NCBI RefSeq assembly: GCF_023159225.1
Contig: NC_063161.1
Span: forward strand, 1,824,495 to 1,888,494
Length of the DNA stretch: 64,000 nt
Reading direction: 5' to 3'
Source: Perognathus longimembris pacificus
Lineage: Eukaryota > Chordata > Mammalia > Rodentia > Heteromyidae
Shown: piece by piece, positions 54,590 to 64,000 of the stretch
Layout of the letters: the number at the start of each line of letters is the position of its first letter
How positions within the stretch are numbered: the stretch's first letter is position 1
Position numbers and translations under genes: made by a program
The notes under the pieces: generated by a model
What the model was told of the DNA's origin: nothing
What the model saw: only the letters and a program-made list of their open reading frames with translations
Database searches by the model: none

Positions 54590-55676
54590 AGTTGTGTGCA
54601 CTGTGAGGTCATGTGTGATATGAGTTCATGTGCACCATGAGGTCGTGTGCACCATGAGGTCGTGTGTGCCATGTAGTTGTGTGCACCACGAGGTCGTGTG
54701 CACCTGAGGTCATGTGTACCATGAGGACGTATGCACCATGTAATCGTGTGCACCACGAGGTTGTATGTCTCATGCAATTGTGTGCACCACGAGGTTGTAT
54801 GTCCCATGTAATTGTGTGCACCACGAGGTCATGTGTACCATGTAGTCGTGTGCACCTGAGGTCATGGGTACCATGAGGACGTGTGCACCATGTAGTCGTG
54901 TGCACCACGAGGTTGTATGTCCCATGTAATCGTGTGCACCATGAGGTCTTGTGCACCACGAGGTTGTATGTCCCATGTAATCGTGTGCACCATGAGGTCT
55001 TGTGCACCATGTAGTCATGTGCACCACGAGGACGTCGTATGCACCATGTAGTTGTGTGCACCACGAGGTCATGTGTGCCATGTAGTCGTGTGCACTACTA
55101 GGTTGTATGTACCATTTAATCGTGTGCACCATGTAGTCGTGGGCATCATGAGGTCATGTGTGCCATGTAGTCATATGCACCACGAGGTCATGTGCACCAT
55201 GAGTTCATGTGTACCATGAGGACATATGCACCATGTAGTCGTGTGCACCACAAGGTTGTATGTCCCATGTAATCGAGTGCACCATGTAGTCGTGTGCACC
55301 ATGAGGTCATGTGCACCACGAGGTCATGTGTGCCATGTAGTCTTGTGCACCACTAGGTTGTGTGTACCATTTAATCATGTGCACCATGTAGTCGTGTGCA
55401 CCACGAGGTTGTATGTCCCATGTAATCGTGTGCACCATGAGGTCTTGTGCACCATGTAGGCATGTGCACCAGGAGGTCGTGTATACCATGAGTTCATGTG
55501 TACCATGAGGACGTATGCACCATGTAGTCGTGTGCACCATGAGGTTGTGTGCACTATGTAGTAGTGTGTACCACGAGGTCGTGTGCACCATGGGGTCATG
55601 TGCACCATGTAGTCATGTGCACCACGAGGTCGCGTGCACCACAAGGTCATGTGCACCACGAGGTCGCGTGCGCCCT
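54590..55676. repeat. 17-bp minisatellite, about 64 copies
   Basis: The unit is gaggtcgtgtgcaccat with common variants 'gtagtcgtgtgcaccat' and 'gaggttgtatgtcccat'. A few units are 16 bp. Three units make 51 bp, so frames with a 17-residue period stay open (for example on the minus strand, 'HTTSWCTRLHGAYNLVV'-like). The array has no other sign of coding. GTGCAC palindromes recur about every 17 bp, and many units read AGGTCA. Confidence 0.97.
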
Positions 55677-56944
55677 GCGGCCCTCTGCACTCTGGGACTC
55701 TCCCACGTGCCTCCAGCCGTCTGCAGCTGACTTCCAGTCCCCAGGGCCTCGCCATGCTGTGCAGTCACTGCTGGGCTCCGTGGCTCGCAGGATGAATGGT
55801 GGCCCGGGGAATGCTGGGTAGGCTCGGTGCAGAGGCGCGGTGTGGTTTCTCTGAATGGAGCCTGCAGCCGCGGAGGCCTGACGTCATGGGTGTGTGGTGG
55901 CGGGGAAGCCCCACATCCTCCGGTCCTCCGATTCCCCTAGTTACCTATTTTAGTTATTGACGAGTGCCCCATACTCGCTCAGGTGAGGAGTGAGAGGTGA
56001 CCACACCTTCCCCTTGAAGCTACCGCTCCTTGCACTCTGTCCTCCAGACCCCTGGCGGATGCCCCGCGTGGGGTCTCATGACGAAACGGTGCCCAGGATG
56101 CAGTAGAAGGGACGCTTGGCCCTGAGTTGTGCCAGCACTCTCCGCAGAAAGCCAAGACTCCAGTCTAGAGGGACGAAAACGAGGACCCCCAGGGGCCTCG
56201 GGCGGAGGGTTGGGCAGCTTCCTCGGGGTGGCTGGAGTCTGCACGCATGGCTCGATGGCAAAAAGTGTCCCCCAAGATCTTTCTCCTCAGCGGCTTCCCT
56301 CGTGCCTGCCCTCCCATCAGACGATCGCCCCAAAGGGGAAACTCCCCACGGACGGTGCTACACGGCAGAGACGTACGCGGACCATGTAATCCCCCACGGG
56401 TGTAAGGGGCCATGTATCTCTGAAACTTCCTGGGAGAAGTTAGTGCCAGGTCTTTGGTGACAAAAAGCACCGGCAGGTCGCCACATTGACAGGTGGGGTG
56501 CAGAGCAAGGAAGGGCACCTCCCGGGGCCCGGAGCCGAGGACGGCTGCCCCTCCCGGTGTGTCCCGGGCAGAGGGCTGACGGTCTGATCTGTGTAAAAGA
56601 AGCCAGGTGGCCCGAGTGGGAGCAGGGGACACGGTAACCTCCTTCCCCTCCCCGCAGCACCACGCAGCCCCCCCCACCTCAGGGAGGGCACAGAAGACGC
56701 GCTGGCCCTGCAAGGTGCGGCGGGAGCAACCTCGGTGGGCTGGTGGAACATCTTGATCATCTTTAAGCCGCTGTAGAAAGGAGGTGCCACTGAGCGCAGC
56801 GGTTTACGGCACGACGCCTCTCGCTCAGTCCCCCCTGGGGTCCGACATGCCCTCTGCCCTTCTGTGCAGTCACACGCCCTAAAGAAGTTCGGAGCCTGGC
56901 ATCCGGACTCCACTCCCGCCTGGGTGGGGAGAGGTGGCCTGCTT
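55677..56944. other. Single-copy DNA, no gene recognised
   Basis: 'Gttacctattttagttattg' near 55939 is a small AT-rich cluster. No exon is recognised. Confidence 0.4.
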
Positions 56945-57240
56945 TCATGGAGGATCTCAATTACGGCCTATTATTCCAGACACAGAGTTTCGTCTCCTCT
57001 GAGACCACGCTCCACCATAAATGAAAGACCTGTACGTTATCAGGCCAGTCCTGCCGGGCTCCGCGGTGATTAGATACGGATCTGCAGTAATCGCTCCTGT
57101 CATTCTTTGTTCTACACATCCCTTCCCAGGCAGCGAACCTCTCTCCCTCTGTTCTCTTACACGGTGTCTCTTTACTTTGTGGCGCACAAGGCCAGCACCT
57201 CCTCATTATACAAGCCTGGAATTTGAAAGGTTCTAAATGA
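56945..57240. promoter_or_regulatory. AT-richer island, candidate conserved element
   Basis: About 300 bp, non-repetitive, with 'ctcaattacggcctattatt' at 56956-56975, 'accataaatgaaagacctg' near 57013 and 'gtgattagatacggatctg' near 57066 (homeobox-type GATTA). 'Gtcattctttgttctac' (SOX-like CTTTGTT) lies near 57098. No similarity to known retroelements was seen. Confidence 0.42.
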
Positions 57241-57395
57241 ATGTGAAATGGAAGCCTGGCGTGTTTACCCTAAAGGTCCTTGTCTAGATTACAGGCGTGC
57301 CTCTTGCTTCTCTCCAGCAATTGTGGGGCTATAAATACCGCCCAAGGGCAGAAAAGATATTCTAGTTCAAAGAGCTGATTGCATTTGACCACTGA
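57241..57395 (+). promoter_or_regulatory. Island with TATA-like element
   Basis: Adjoins the preceding island and contains TATAAATA at 57330-57337 within 'ggggctataaataccgccc', a good match to a TATA box in a GC-rich setting. No open frame or exon of note follows on the plus strand within 300 bp. A promoter of a non-coding transcript or a chance match are both possible. Confidence 0.3.
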
Positions 57396-57515
57396 TAGAA
57401 TTTAGGGAGGACTGATGAAGAGGAAATCCGGCTTCTGCGGTTGTGCTTGAAACATTGAGGGGGCACAGACCTGACGGGGGAGCTGGTGGGAGGAAGAAAT
57501 GACGGAACAGGTGTA
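57396..57515. other. Single-copy spacer
   Basis: Nothing identified. Confidence 0.35.
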
Positions 57516-57582
57516 CTGGAGTGTGTGTGTGTGTTCTCACTCTCACACGCAAGTGTACACACACACACACACACACACACTC
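57516..57582. repeat. Facing (GT)n and (CA)n tracts
   Basis: GT tract 57521-57535, a spacer containing 'ctcactctcacacgcaag', then CA tract 57558-57581. This is a second hairpin-capable pair like 49403-49478. Confidence 0.92.
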
Positions 57583-59019
57583 CTTGTGAGCGATTTCCCG
57601 CTAGAGGAGAAGGTTTCCAGACAATCTGGATTTTAAGATGTAGACAAACTAGATAAGCGGAAGTCAGTTGGTTGGTGACTCCCTTTGGGACAAACGCGAG
57701 GACAGCCACGAGCCCCCAGGGCGCTCGCTCAGGCCACGCCGACAGCCAACGCGCAGGAGCCCCTGGGGAACATGTGTTCTGTGGGAGATAAGCAGGCCAA
57801 GGAAGGAAGAGAAGCAAGCGCTCAGCCACCCCAGGGGGCTGGCCATGGAAGGGTGCAGCCCCGAGTGTCCAGGCCCGTCTCCAAGGGGGACAAGCGGCGG
57901 ACAGCAGCGTTGCCGACGGCTCTCCCGGCTTGGCACCCGCGTGGCGGCTCCCGCCGGCCAGGCACGGAGTGAGCTGGGTCCTCCCTGGACGCACACCTTG
58001 AAGCTCGGATTGCAGCTCCTCTGAGGGGGGCCTCACTTGGGAATGGTGTCGGTTGCAAAGGCCATCAGTTAAGGCAAGGCCACCTGGGACAGGGTGAACT
58101 CTGGATTCCATATATAAAGGGGGTTTGGAGGTAGAGACACACCCACCAGGAGGGTTAACGTGGTGGAGAGGCCCAGGGAGACGGCACCTGCAAGCCGGGG
58201 CCTCGGGAGACCTGGGTCAGACGCTCCCATCTCCAGAAGGCACCAGATCAGCTCACCCCCGCTGTCACGTCTTCTTTAGGCGTCGTTGCGACACCTCTGC
58301 AAGCCTCCCCGGAAGCACAGGTTCTCTAAGGCCCCCGGAAGAAGGCCATTCAGACGATCCCTGAATGAGGAGTGTGGAGCCACCGGGCAGAGCCCTGGGG
58401 GCGGAGCGCAGCCCCAACGCTCACGGACAAGGGCACCTCGGAGGACCTCAAGGAAGAAGCGTGCCCAGCAGCAGGTGCCCAGAGCCATTCCCAGCACCGG
58501 GCGTCCCTCCGCGGCCAGCCTCTGCACGTGGTGCTTGCAGCTCTGACTCCCAGCCCCGGTAACGTCTGCTGCGTGTGGACGGACAACTTGCACAGGGGGA
58601 GCAAGACAAGCCAGACGGCAGGGCACCTGCTTCCACGGCGCAGGGCCGAGCGTGTCTGCGACCCCGCAGAGCCACCCACAGGGAATAGCGGGTGCTCCCT
58701 GCACTTCCCCCCCCCAGTGACATTTGACTGGCTTGGGTTTACCCCTGTGAGACACACGGCGAGGGTTTCCACGCATGGAGTTGATGTATACAGTGTCCTG
58801 TGCACGGCGCCGGGTCTCCTGTGTCACACCGTGCCATGTGCGGCGCCCCAAATCCCTGGCCACCCCCCCACTCCCCGCTCTGTTCTGAGATCTGCCCACA
58901 CAGCACAGGCCTGAGCCGCAGAGGGGGCTGCGGTCAGCGTGGTTCTGTCTCCCCGAGTCTCCCATCCCCAATGGCACCGGGAAGTTCATCTTCCTATTTT
59001 TTTTTTTTAAATCAACCCA
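57583..59019. other. GC-rich DNA, no gene recognised; one TATA-like site
   Basis: TATATAAAG at 58111-58119 is a textbook TATA sequence, but nothing downstream is recognisable as an exon. T-run at 58998-59009. The 258-codon minus frame at 58276-59052 is judged to be chance. Confidence 0.4.
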
Positions 59020-59925
59020 GGGAACCCCTCCAATGCTAATTTGAATTTTCACTTGCAGTCCTCGTGAGCAATGGGTTTGATCGTTACTTTAGGTGTTTGT
59101 TGGACATTAACGTATCCTATTTTATACTTGGGTGTTATGTACTGTGTCTATTTTCTGTTGGCTGGCCTGCCTTTTCATTGTGATTTTGAGGAGATTTTTT
59201 TTTATCTGGGTACACACTTTTCCTTGGTCAGAAATACTGTAAATGCTTTACTATACTTTATATAAATATCGTACTGCATTTTTTTCCCACTTTTCCCTTA
59301 CCTTGCAATGGTATCATTTCCAAAATAAAAGTTTTTGCCTGTAACATGCCTCATGGTTAGTTCTGCTGTGCCGTTAAGAAAGCCGAGGATTCCTCTAGCG
59401 TTTGACTTTACAGCATTTGTAGCTCAGCCTCTTTTAACTCCTCAAACAATTCAAATCACTGTTTTTAACACTCTACATGGAGACGCAATTTCTCTTCTTG
59501 TTTGGTTCACACGTCTGCACTGCAGGGTGCGTTTGGAGACTGAGCTCAATCCCATCAAAGTCCCGCGTCTTCCGGGGCTCTGTTCCTCTTCCCAGACCCG
59601 TGTTCTTCCCTCGCCCCAACCACGCACCCGGCCCTGAGCGTCACCTCCGGAGCTCGGGGCGAGGCCGTTGAGCCTGCGAGTTGATTGAGGGGGAGCCTGA
59701 CGTCACCCAACGTTCTTCACCACAAGTATGACTTTTCTCGTATCCCTGATTATGAATAAAGATGTACAATCTCTTCCTGTGAGGTTTGGCACGGTTTTCG
59801 CTCGGTACTTCCTATGTACTTTACATTGTTGTTGTAAATACCTTCAAAAAGTAAGTTTCGGGGTTGCTTGTTTATAGAACAGGAGCTGTGCATACTTGAT
59901 GCTTATTGATCTCCTACGCAGGGCT
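59020..59925 (-). mobile_element. Old L1M fragment(s)
   Basis: The plus strand resembles antisense L1M text. 'Tttgaattttcacttgcagt' is at 59041-59060 and 'gtgtttgttggacattaacg' near 59094. 'Ttttccttggtcagaaatac', the decayed counterpart of the cttagtcagat-type segment, is near 59217. 'Tttatagaacaggagctgtg' and 'tgatgcttattgatctccta' are near 59870-59917, in the order 3' end to RT end. The middle (59360-59740) is too diverged to assign. AATAAA words at 59322 and 59754 fall inside this element, so they are not evidence of a gene's 3' end. Confidence 0.5.
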
Positions 59926-60519
59926 TTGGGGACGGAGCGCGCATGTCGGTGCTTTGTAGAACGCGTCAGGGGCTCTGTTTAGACAGCCGTGATGCCTCCG
60001 GGGACGAGAGCATTCGCTTCCCGCGTCCTCGCCGCTTGTCACCCCCTCCCCGTCGTGCCGTCTGGCCCATCCCGTGCCGGAGGGGGCTGGGGATTCCTCC
60101 CTGCCCGTCCGTGGCTCCGGAGGACGTGTTTGCCTGTTTGTGTGATTAGGTAGGACTTCCCGGCAAGCCCCTGACGGCCTCCCAAGACGAAGCTTTGCCT
60201 CTCTCCCAACAAACCCACCGCCTGCTCTGGGCGGCGCGGAGATGCTGTAAGTTGAATTTTCCAGAATCCCTCGCCAGTTGGCTCCAAATTAGGTTGTTCA
60301 CGGGGAGATCTGGTGGGAGAGTAGATGGCAGGAGGAGAGGAGAGAGTGCGCTCTTCCAGGGCCTGCCAGCGTGTCCGCCGCTACCGGGGGCCGCGGGGCC
60401 CGCAGCGCCGTGCCCCCCGCCCAGGTGCTCAGGCCTGCCGCACCGCCCTCGCCCGGGAGCTGTCAGCGCAGATCTGCCTCAGGGGTGTGCTCGCCTCGCG
60501 CGTGGGGTCCAGCCGCACG
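59926..60519. other. GC-rich DNA, no gene recognised
   Basis: No exon or repeat family is identified. Confidence 0.4.
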
Positions 60520-60582
60520 TGCACACGTGTGTGTGTGTGTGCGTGCGTGCAGGCATGCGTGCGTGCGTGCGTGTGTGCAGGG
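60520..60582. repeat. (GT)n/(GCGT)n microsatellite
   Basis: A GT tract passes into 'gcgtgcgtgcaggcatgcgt' and (GCGT)n. Confidence 0.92.
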
Positions 60583-61293
60583 AGAGGTCCACGCGATGCC
60601 GGGCCCTGGCGCCTCTGCTGCCCCACTGCATCCCAGCTGTGAATTGGCCCCTGGTCTCTGCGCATCTCGCACGGCTTCCCCGCGGCCGGGGGAGGGGCTG
60701 TTTCCCCCGAGTCTCATGGTGCACAGTTACCTCCGCTGTAAGGAAGACACAGGTTTCTTTATCCCTGTACTACACTCTAGTGTGAAACACGTCACCGCAG
60801 GTGTGCAGATGGGCGTCCAGGGGACGGACGCAGCCCCCGCAGGTGGGCGTCCAGGTCGCAGGCGCAGCAGGGCACAGGTCAAGTCGCTTCCCGAATGGGT
60901 CGACCGCGGGAGGAGGGCCGCCCGCCCTGCCGGTGTCCATGTGACGGCTATGGAGATGGAGGAGGATTTGCTGGGCTGCACCCGGGTGCCGGCTGGGCAA
61001 CTCTGTGCGGACGCGCCCGCCCGGCGGGACCGCGGCGGTCCCTGTGCGGCCTGCAGGTGGACGCTGACAGCCCACACCCGGCCCGTCCACGTCGTACACC
61101 CTCATCCCGTAACCCCACCCCAGCAGCCTCCCCAAAGCCCCCTCACCAATGCCCTCCACCTCCCGGCTCCCGGCCTCGGGCGTGGCCGTGGCCCTGCACC
61201 GCCGCTCCGTGGCCGGCCACGCCGGCTGCTTCACGGAGACGGGCACTCTGATTTCGGGCGGTGCGTGTCCCTCGCAGCCCCAGTCAGAGAGGC
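60583..61293. other. GC-rich DNA, no gene recognised
   Basis: Two copies of 'gtgggcgtccagg' type sequence (about 60810-60855) form a short imperfect duplication. A 369-codon plus frame (60371-61480) runs from the GT tract through the 38-bp repeat and is not a gene. Confidence 0.45.
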
Positions 61294-61407
61294 GAATCCT
61301 GCTCCGTGGACTTCCCAGGGTCCTCAGCGTGGAATCCTGCTCCGTGGACTTCCCAGGGTCCTCCGCGTGGAATCCTGCTCCGTGGACTTCCCAGGGTCCT
61401 CTGCGCG
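61294..61407. repeat. 38-bp minisatellite, three copies
   Basis: Three near-perfect units start at 61294, 61332 and 61370, each with 'gaatcctgctccgtggactt' then 'cccagggtcctc'. Differences are confined to the last ten bases. Confidence 0.95.
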
Positions 61408-62643
61408 GGCGGTGTTAATGTGGAGTGTGAAGAAGATCGGTGGAGCCTGGGCAGCGATCTGGAAGGAATCATCGCCTTAATTTATTTTTCAGGAACCACA
61501 ACCAGAGACCCATTTGCCCCTGGTCTCCTTTCTGGAGGTGAAGCCTCCTCCCGCCAGCTGCGTCGAGTGCGGGTGAAGAGCTATCGTGGCCAGGTCCTCT
61601 GAGGCACCCCGCACTCGGGCCCCTCTTCCCCGGGCCTGCACCCCTGGAAACGTATCCGGGTCTGCAGGTGCTGTGTTTGTGAGGCTTAGTTCTCCCTACT
61701 GGGTCGTTCCTCTCATCTCGAGCGAACATGACGGGAATGCTCCCGTGGGAGGCCCCGGGGCTGAGACAGAGCAGGGCAGAAGAAGTCAAGCCCCCCTCTA
61801 GCATCTTGGGGCCTGGGGAGAAAGACCACAGACAGGGCCTCGTTGGCATGCTGTGGCCGGCGTGGTGTCCTGGGATGGCAGGAGTGCCGTCAGGAGCGTC
61901 CACGGGGACTCGTTAGAGGAAGGACCGCGAGCACTAAGCCGTGGAGGATGACTCCGCACAGAGCAGCCAGGGCTCGGGGGCGCAGGCTCCCGGGCAGGAG
62001 GAGTCCACCGAGGGGCCCGGCGGCCTCGGCTTCGTCCTTCCACGCAGAGCAGGTCCTTGGGGAGGAGAGGCGCTGAGCAGTGAGCTGGGGGGAGCGTGAC
62101 TTGGGCAGCTCGGACCACAGGCCCTCTCGCGTGTGCGTGCGGAGGGCACGGAGGGGCTCGGTGGGACTGGGTACAGGGCAGCCGGCTTGCCCCTGGCACC
62201 TGACCTCCGCTCTGACTGGCTCCCCTCTACGCGTCCCTCGAGGGCGAGGATGCACGCTCAGCGGGTGGGCCGGCCGCGGTGCGATGGACAGACAACCAAC
62301 CGGCTCTCCCGTCTCCATCCTCTCAGACGGCCCCGTCTCCCGAGCCCCAAGGAATGTTCTGAACGGCCTACCTCGGGGGCCCAGCCCAGGCACCGGGGCC
62401 TTCAGGACACGAATCGACTCTAAAGATCACGGGTGTAAAGGATATGGGGCATGCGTTTTGTAAATAATAATAATGACAAAACTGTACCCCCTGGGGCAGA
62501 GTCCAGGTAGCCGGTTTCTACGCGAGTTCATGCTGGTTTCTGCCGGTCTGGTAGAGGCGGCCAGTCCATCGTGGCCAGCGGTGGGGGAGGGTAGCGCCCG
62601 CGTGAGCTCTGGTGGGTGCTTGCGTTTGTGAGAAGGCACACAG
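61408..62643. other. GC-rich DNA, no gene recognised
   Basis: 'Gccttaatttatttttcagg' at 61474-61493 looks like a splice acceptor, but the sequence after it is not recognisable as coding. No other feature. Confidence 0.4.
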
Positions 62644-62702
62644 TTTGGGTGTAGCTCGGCGGTGGTGTGCAAAGCCCTGGCTTCCACCCCCAGCGCTATT
62701 TG
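62644..62702 (+). mobile_element. ID-like SINE head, degraded
   Basis: 'Ttgggtgtagctcggcggtg' followed by 'gtgcaaagccctggcttcca' and 'cccccagcgc' parallels the tRNA-derived head of ID/IDL elements (tagctcagtggtagagc...). The B box is decayed, and no right part or tail follows. Confidence 0.55.
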
Positions 62703-63264
62703 AGAAGAACTTGTTAGATAAGAGGTCAGTGCCCGCCCGAGCTTTGCACGTGGAGGCGGGGGACACGGAAAAGGTGCGTGAAACGCAGACCCCGAAGTAC
62801 AAGCCCACCGACGGGCCTATTCCGCAGTCATGTGCTTGCTTTGAGAATTAGGTGGCCATTGCCAAACACTAGGTGAAAGCTTGCTTGCCTGTGTGCTTTG
62901 TGATTTACGAAAAAGCGGTATTGCGGGAACTGTGTCACCGCCATCGCTTGCCTGGCCAGGGGCTGGGGGGCTGGTGTTTCCACAGAGGAGCCCGCCAGGA
63001 GGTACAGGGCTGTCCCCCCAGCTCCGAGGCCCACAGGTGAGACCAGCCGTGTTTTGAATTGCAGATGCATGGCTCAATGGGGAGCGCCGGGGCGGGGGGG
63101 GGGGGGCCCTGCCTTGGAACTCATAGATACCTGGTGTGGTTTAGCTCCGGAAGAGCCCTGCTCCTTGAGCCGTGTTTCTCTAGAATGCTTTGCTGGGGGC
63201 TTGGTCTCCACCCAACGGGTCACCTTTGTCTTTAAAAGCTTGGTGCAAGCTCTGTTCAGGGCTG
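62703..63264. other. Single-copy DNA, no gene recognised
   Basis: G-run at 63095-63106. No exon or repeat family is identified. Confidence 0.4.
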
Positions 63265-63394
63265 CTGGTTTTTTTTTTTTTTTTTTTTTTTTTTTGTAAT
63301 TGGCCCACCTGCAGACTTCTAGCATCCCAATAAAGACTCCCAAATTTGGACTTTCAAGATGTGGCGTCTCTATTTTCATCTCTATTTTATCTGA
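63265..63394. other. T-run and LTR- or tail-like segment
   Basis: A T-run of about 27 (63270-63296) is followed by 'cccaataaagactcccaaat' near 63328. This resembles the polyadenylation region of some retroviral LTRs, but it is too short to classify. Confidence 0.3.
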
Positions 63395-63850
63395 TTTAAG
63401 GTGTATGTTACCATAAAACCAATATAAGCCAGACCCAGAGAAATATAGGTTGCATGGTTTCTCTTATTTGTGGTAGCTAGAATGTGCCTATAAATCTACA
63501 AGTAACCACACTAGATGGTAAGCAAGTGGTTACAAATGAATTAACTGAAATACAATAGACTCTATGGAGAGCACAGATAGTGTAATTCTTTAAAAAAAAA
63601 TTTAAGTCAAAGCTCAACAAAATAAGTGACAGAAAATGGGTATTTGCAAGCGGCTAGCTAGGGTGGGTTCAAAGGGAGGGGGCAGAAGAAGGAAGAGGGG
63701 AGGGGAGGGTGCAGGCAGGAATTCATCCCGTACACCACGAATGGAGAGATGAAGACGTTGAAAGACGACACCGATGAAGATGCACTGCACGCGTGAACTG
63801 CTTTGTGAAATGGGAAAAACTCCAAAACATAACCGAAAGCCAAGATAAGT
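63395..63850 (+). mobile_element. L1 3'-end region
   Basis: The plus-strand sequence 'aagccagacccagagaaata' at 63426-63445, 'gttgcatggtttctcttatt' at 63450-63469 and 'gtggtagctagaatgtgcct' has the form of the conserved L1 3' end ('agccagaccagaaggacaaa...', then 'tctcttatatgtgg...'). G/A-rich sequence at about 63660-63715 follows, as in the rodent L1 3' UTR. The 3' A-tail was not identified. Confidence 0.7.
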
Positions 63851-64000
63851 AAGGGACGTGGCTCTCACACTTACTCTTCATTGTCACCACTTTCTTCCCC
63901 ACCCAATTGGCAACGTCACTTTGCCATTCTCCTTGCGGGTAATCAACAGAAGAGCCAGGGAGGGGGCTGATCTGCTGTGCTTCCGGGTTCTGGGTGCCGG
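63851..64000. other. Single-copy DNA at window edge
   Basis: Nothing identified. Confidence 0.35.

Noticed and set aside
54609..55755. His/Trp-rich minus-strand frames
   Set aside because: Translation of the 17-bp minisatellite with 51-bp super-period.
59020..59770. Possible gene 3' UTR with two polyadenylation signals
   Set aside because: The sequence follows antisense L1M text better, so the AATAAA words are incidental.
60371..61480. 369-codon plus-strand open frame
   Set aside because: Runs through a GT microsatellite and the 38-bp tandem repeat; the repetitive peptide segments come from these.

Overview
The window looks like nuclear DNA of a rodent in the superfamily Geomyoidea (kangaroo rats, pocket mice, pocket gophers). 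The best evidence is a SINE present in several copies. It has an ID-like tRNA-derived left part with intact A and B boxes, joined to a right part that matches no other rodent SINE I know. Together they match the published description of the Geomyoidea-restricted IDL-Geo family. A sister form joins the same right part to a 7SL/B1-like left part. The rest is typically mammalian: old L1 pieces, ERV2-type LTRs, (CA)n and (GGAT)n microsatellites, CpG-dense patches and minisatellites. The species is not resolved.

I recognise no protein-coding gene, tRNA, rRNA or CRISPR array. The many long open frames, up to about 380 codons and on both strands, come from high GC content (few stop codons) and from minisatellites that lack stops in several frames. 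None shows a domain, a family signature or a convincing exon-intron layout.

Layout: 1-5.7 kb is GC-rich single-copy DNA with a GC-box minisatellite and a degraded SINE. At 5.9-7.1 kb two LTRs face each other head-on across a tRNA-Lys-type primer-binding site. From 8.3 to 26.4 kb a series of AT-richer, motif-dense islands stands out of GC-rich sequence. They look like conserved non-coding elements, and three have exon-like edges. A 42-bp G-rich minisatellite lies at 18.0-18.8 kb. At 26.4-28.2 kb there is an antisense L1 ORF2 fragment split by a SINE, and at 28.8-33.1 kb further L1 and SINE debris plus microsatellites. A 15-bp minisatellite lies at 34.5-35.9 kb, then GT and CATC repeats to 37.0 kb. 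From 37.2 to 51.3 kb there are more islands between CpG-dense patches. A 17-bp minisatellite fills 54.6-55.7 kb. From 56.9 kb to the end there are islands with TATA-like elements, then old L1 pieces.

The most economical reading is a GC-rich, gene-poor regulatory landscape with many candidate enhancers, invaded by retroelements and carrying three large VNTRs. Calling the islands conserved is inference from composition and motif content; no alignment was possible. The most unusual structure is the head-on LTR pair sharing one primer-binding site.
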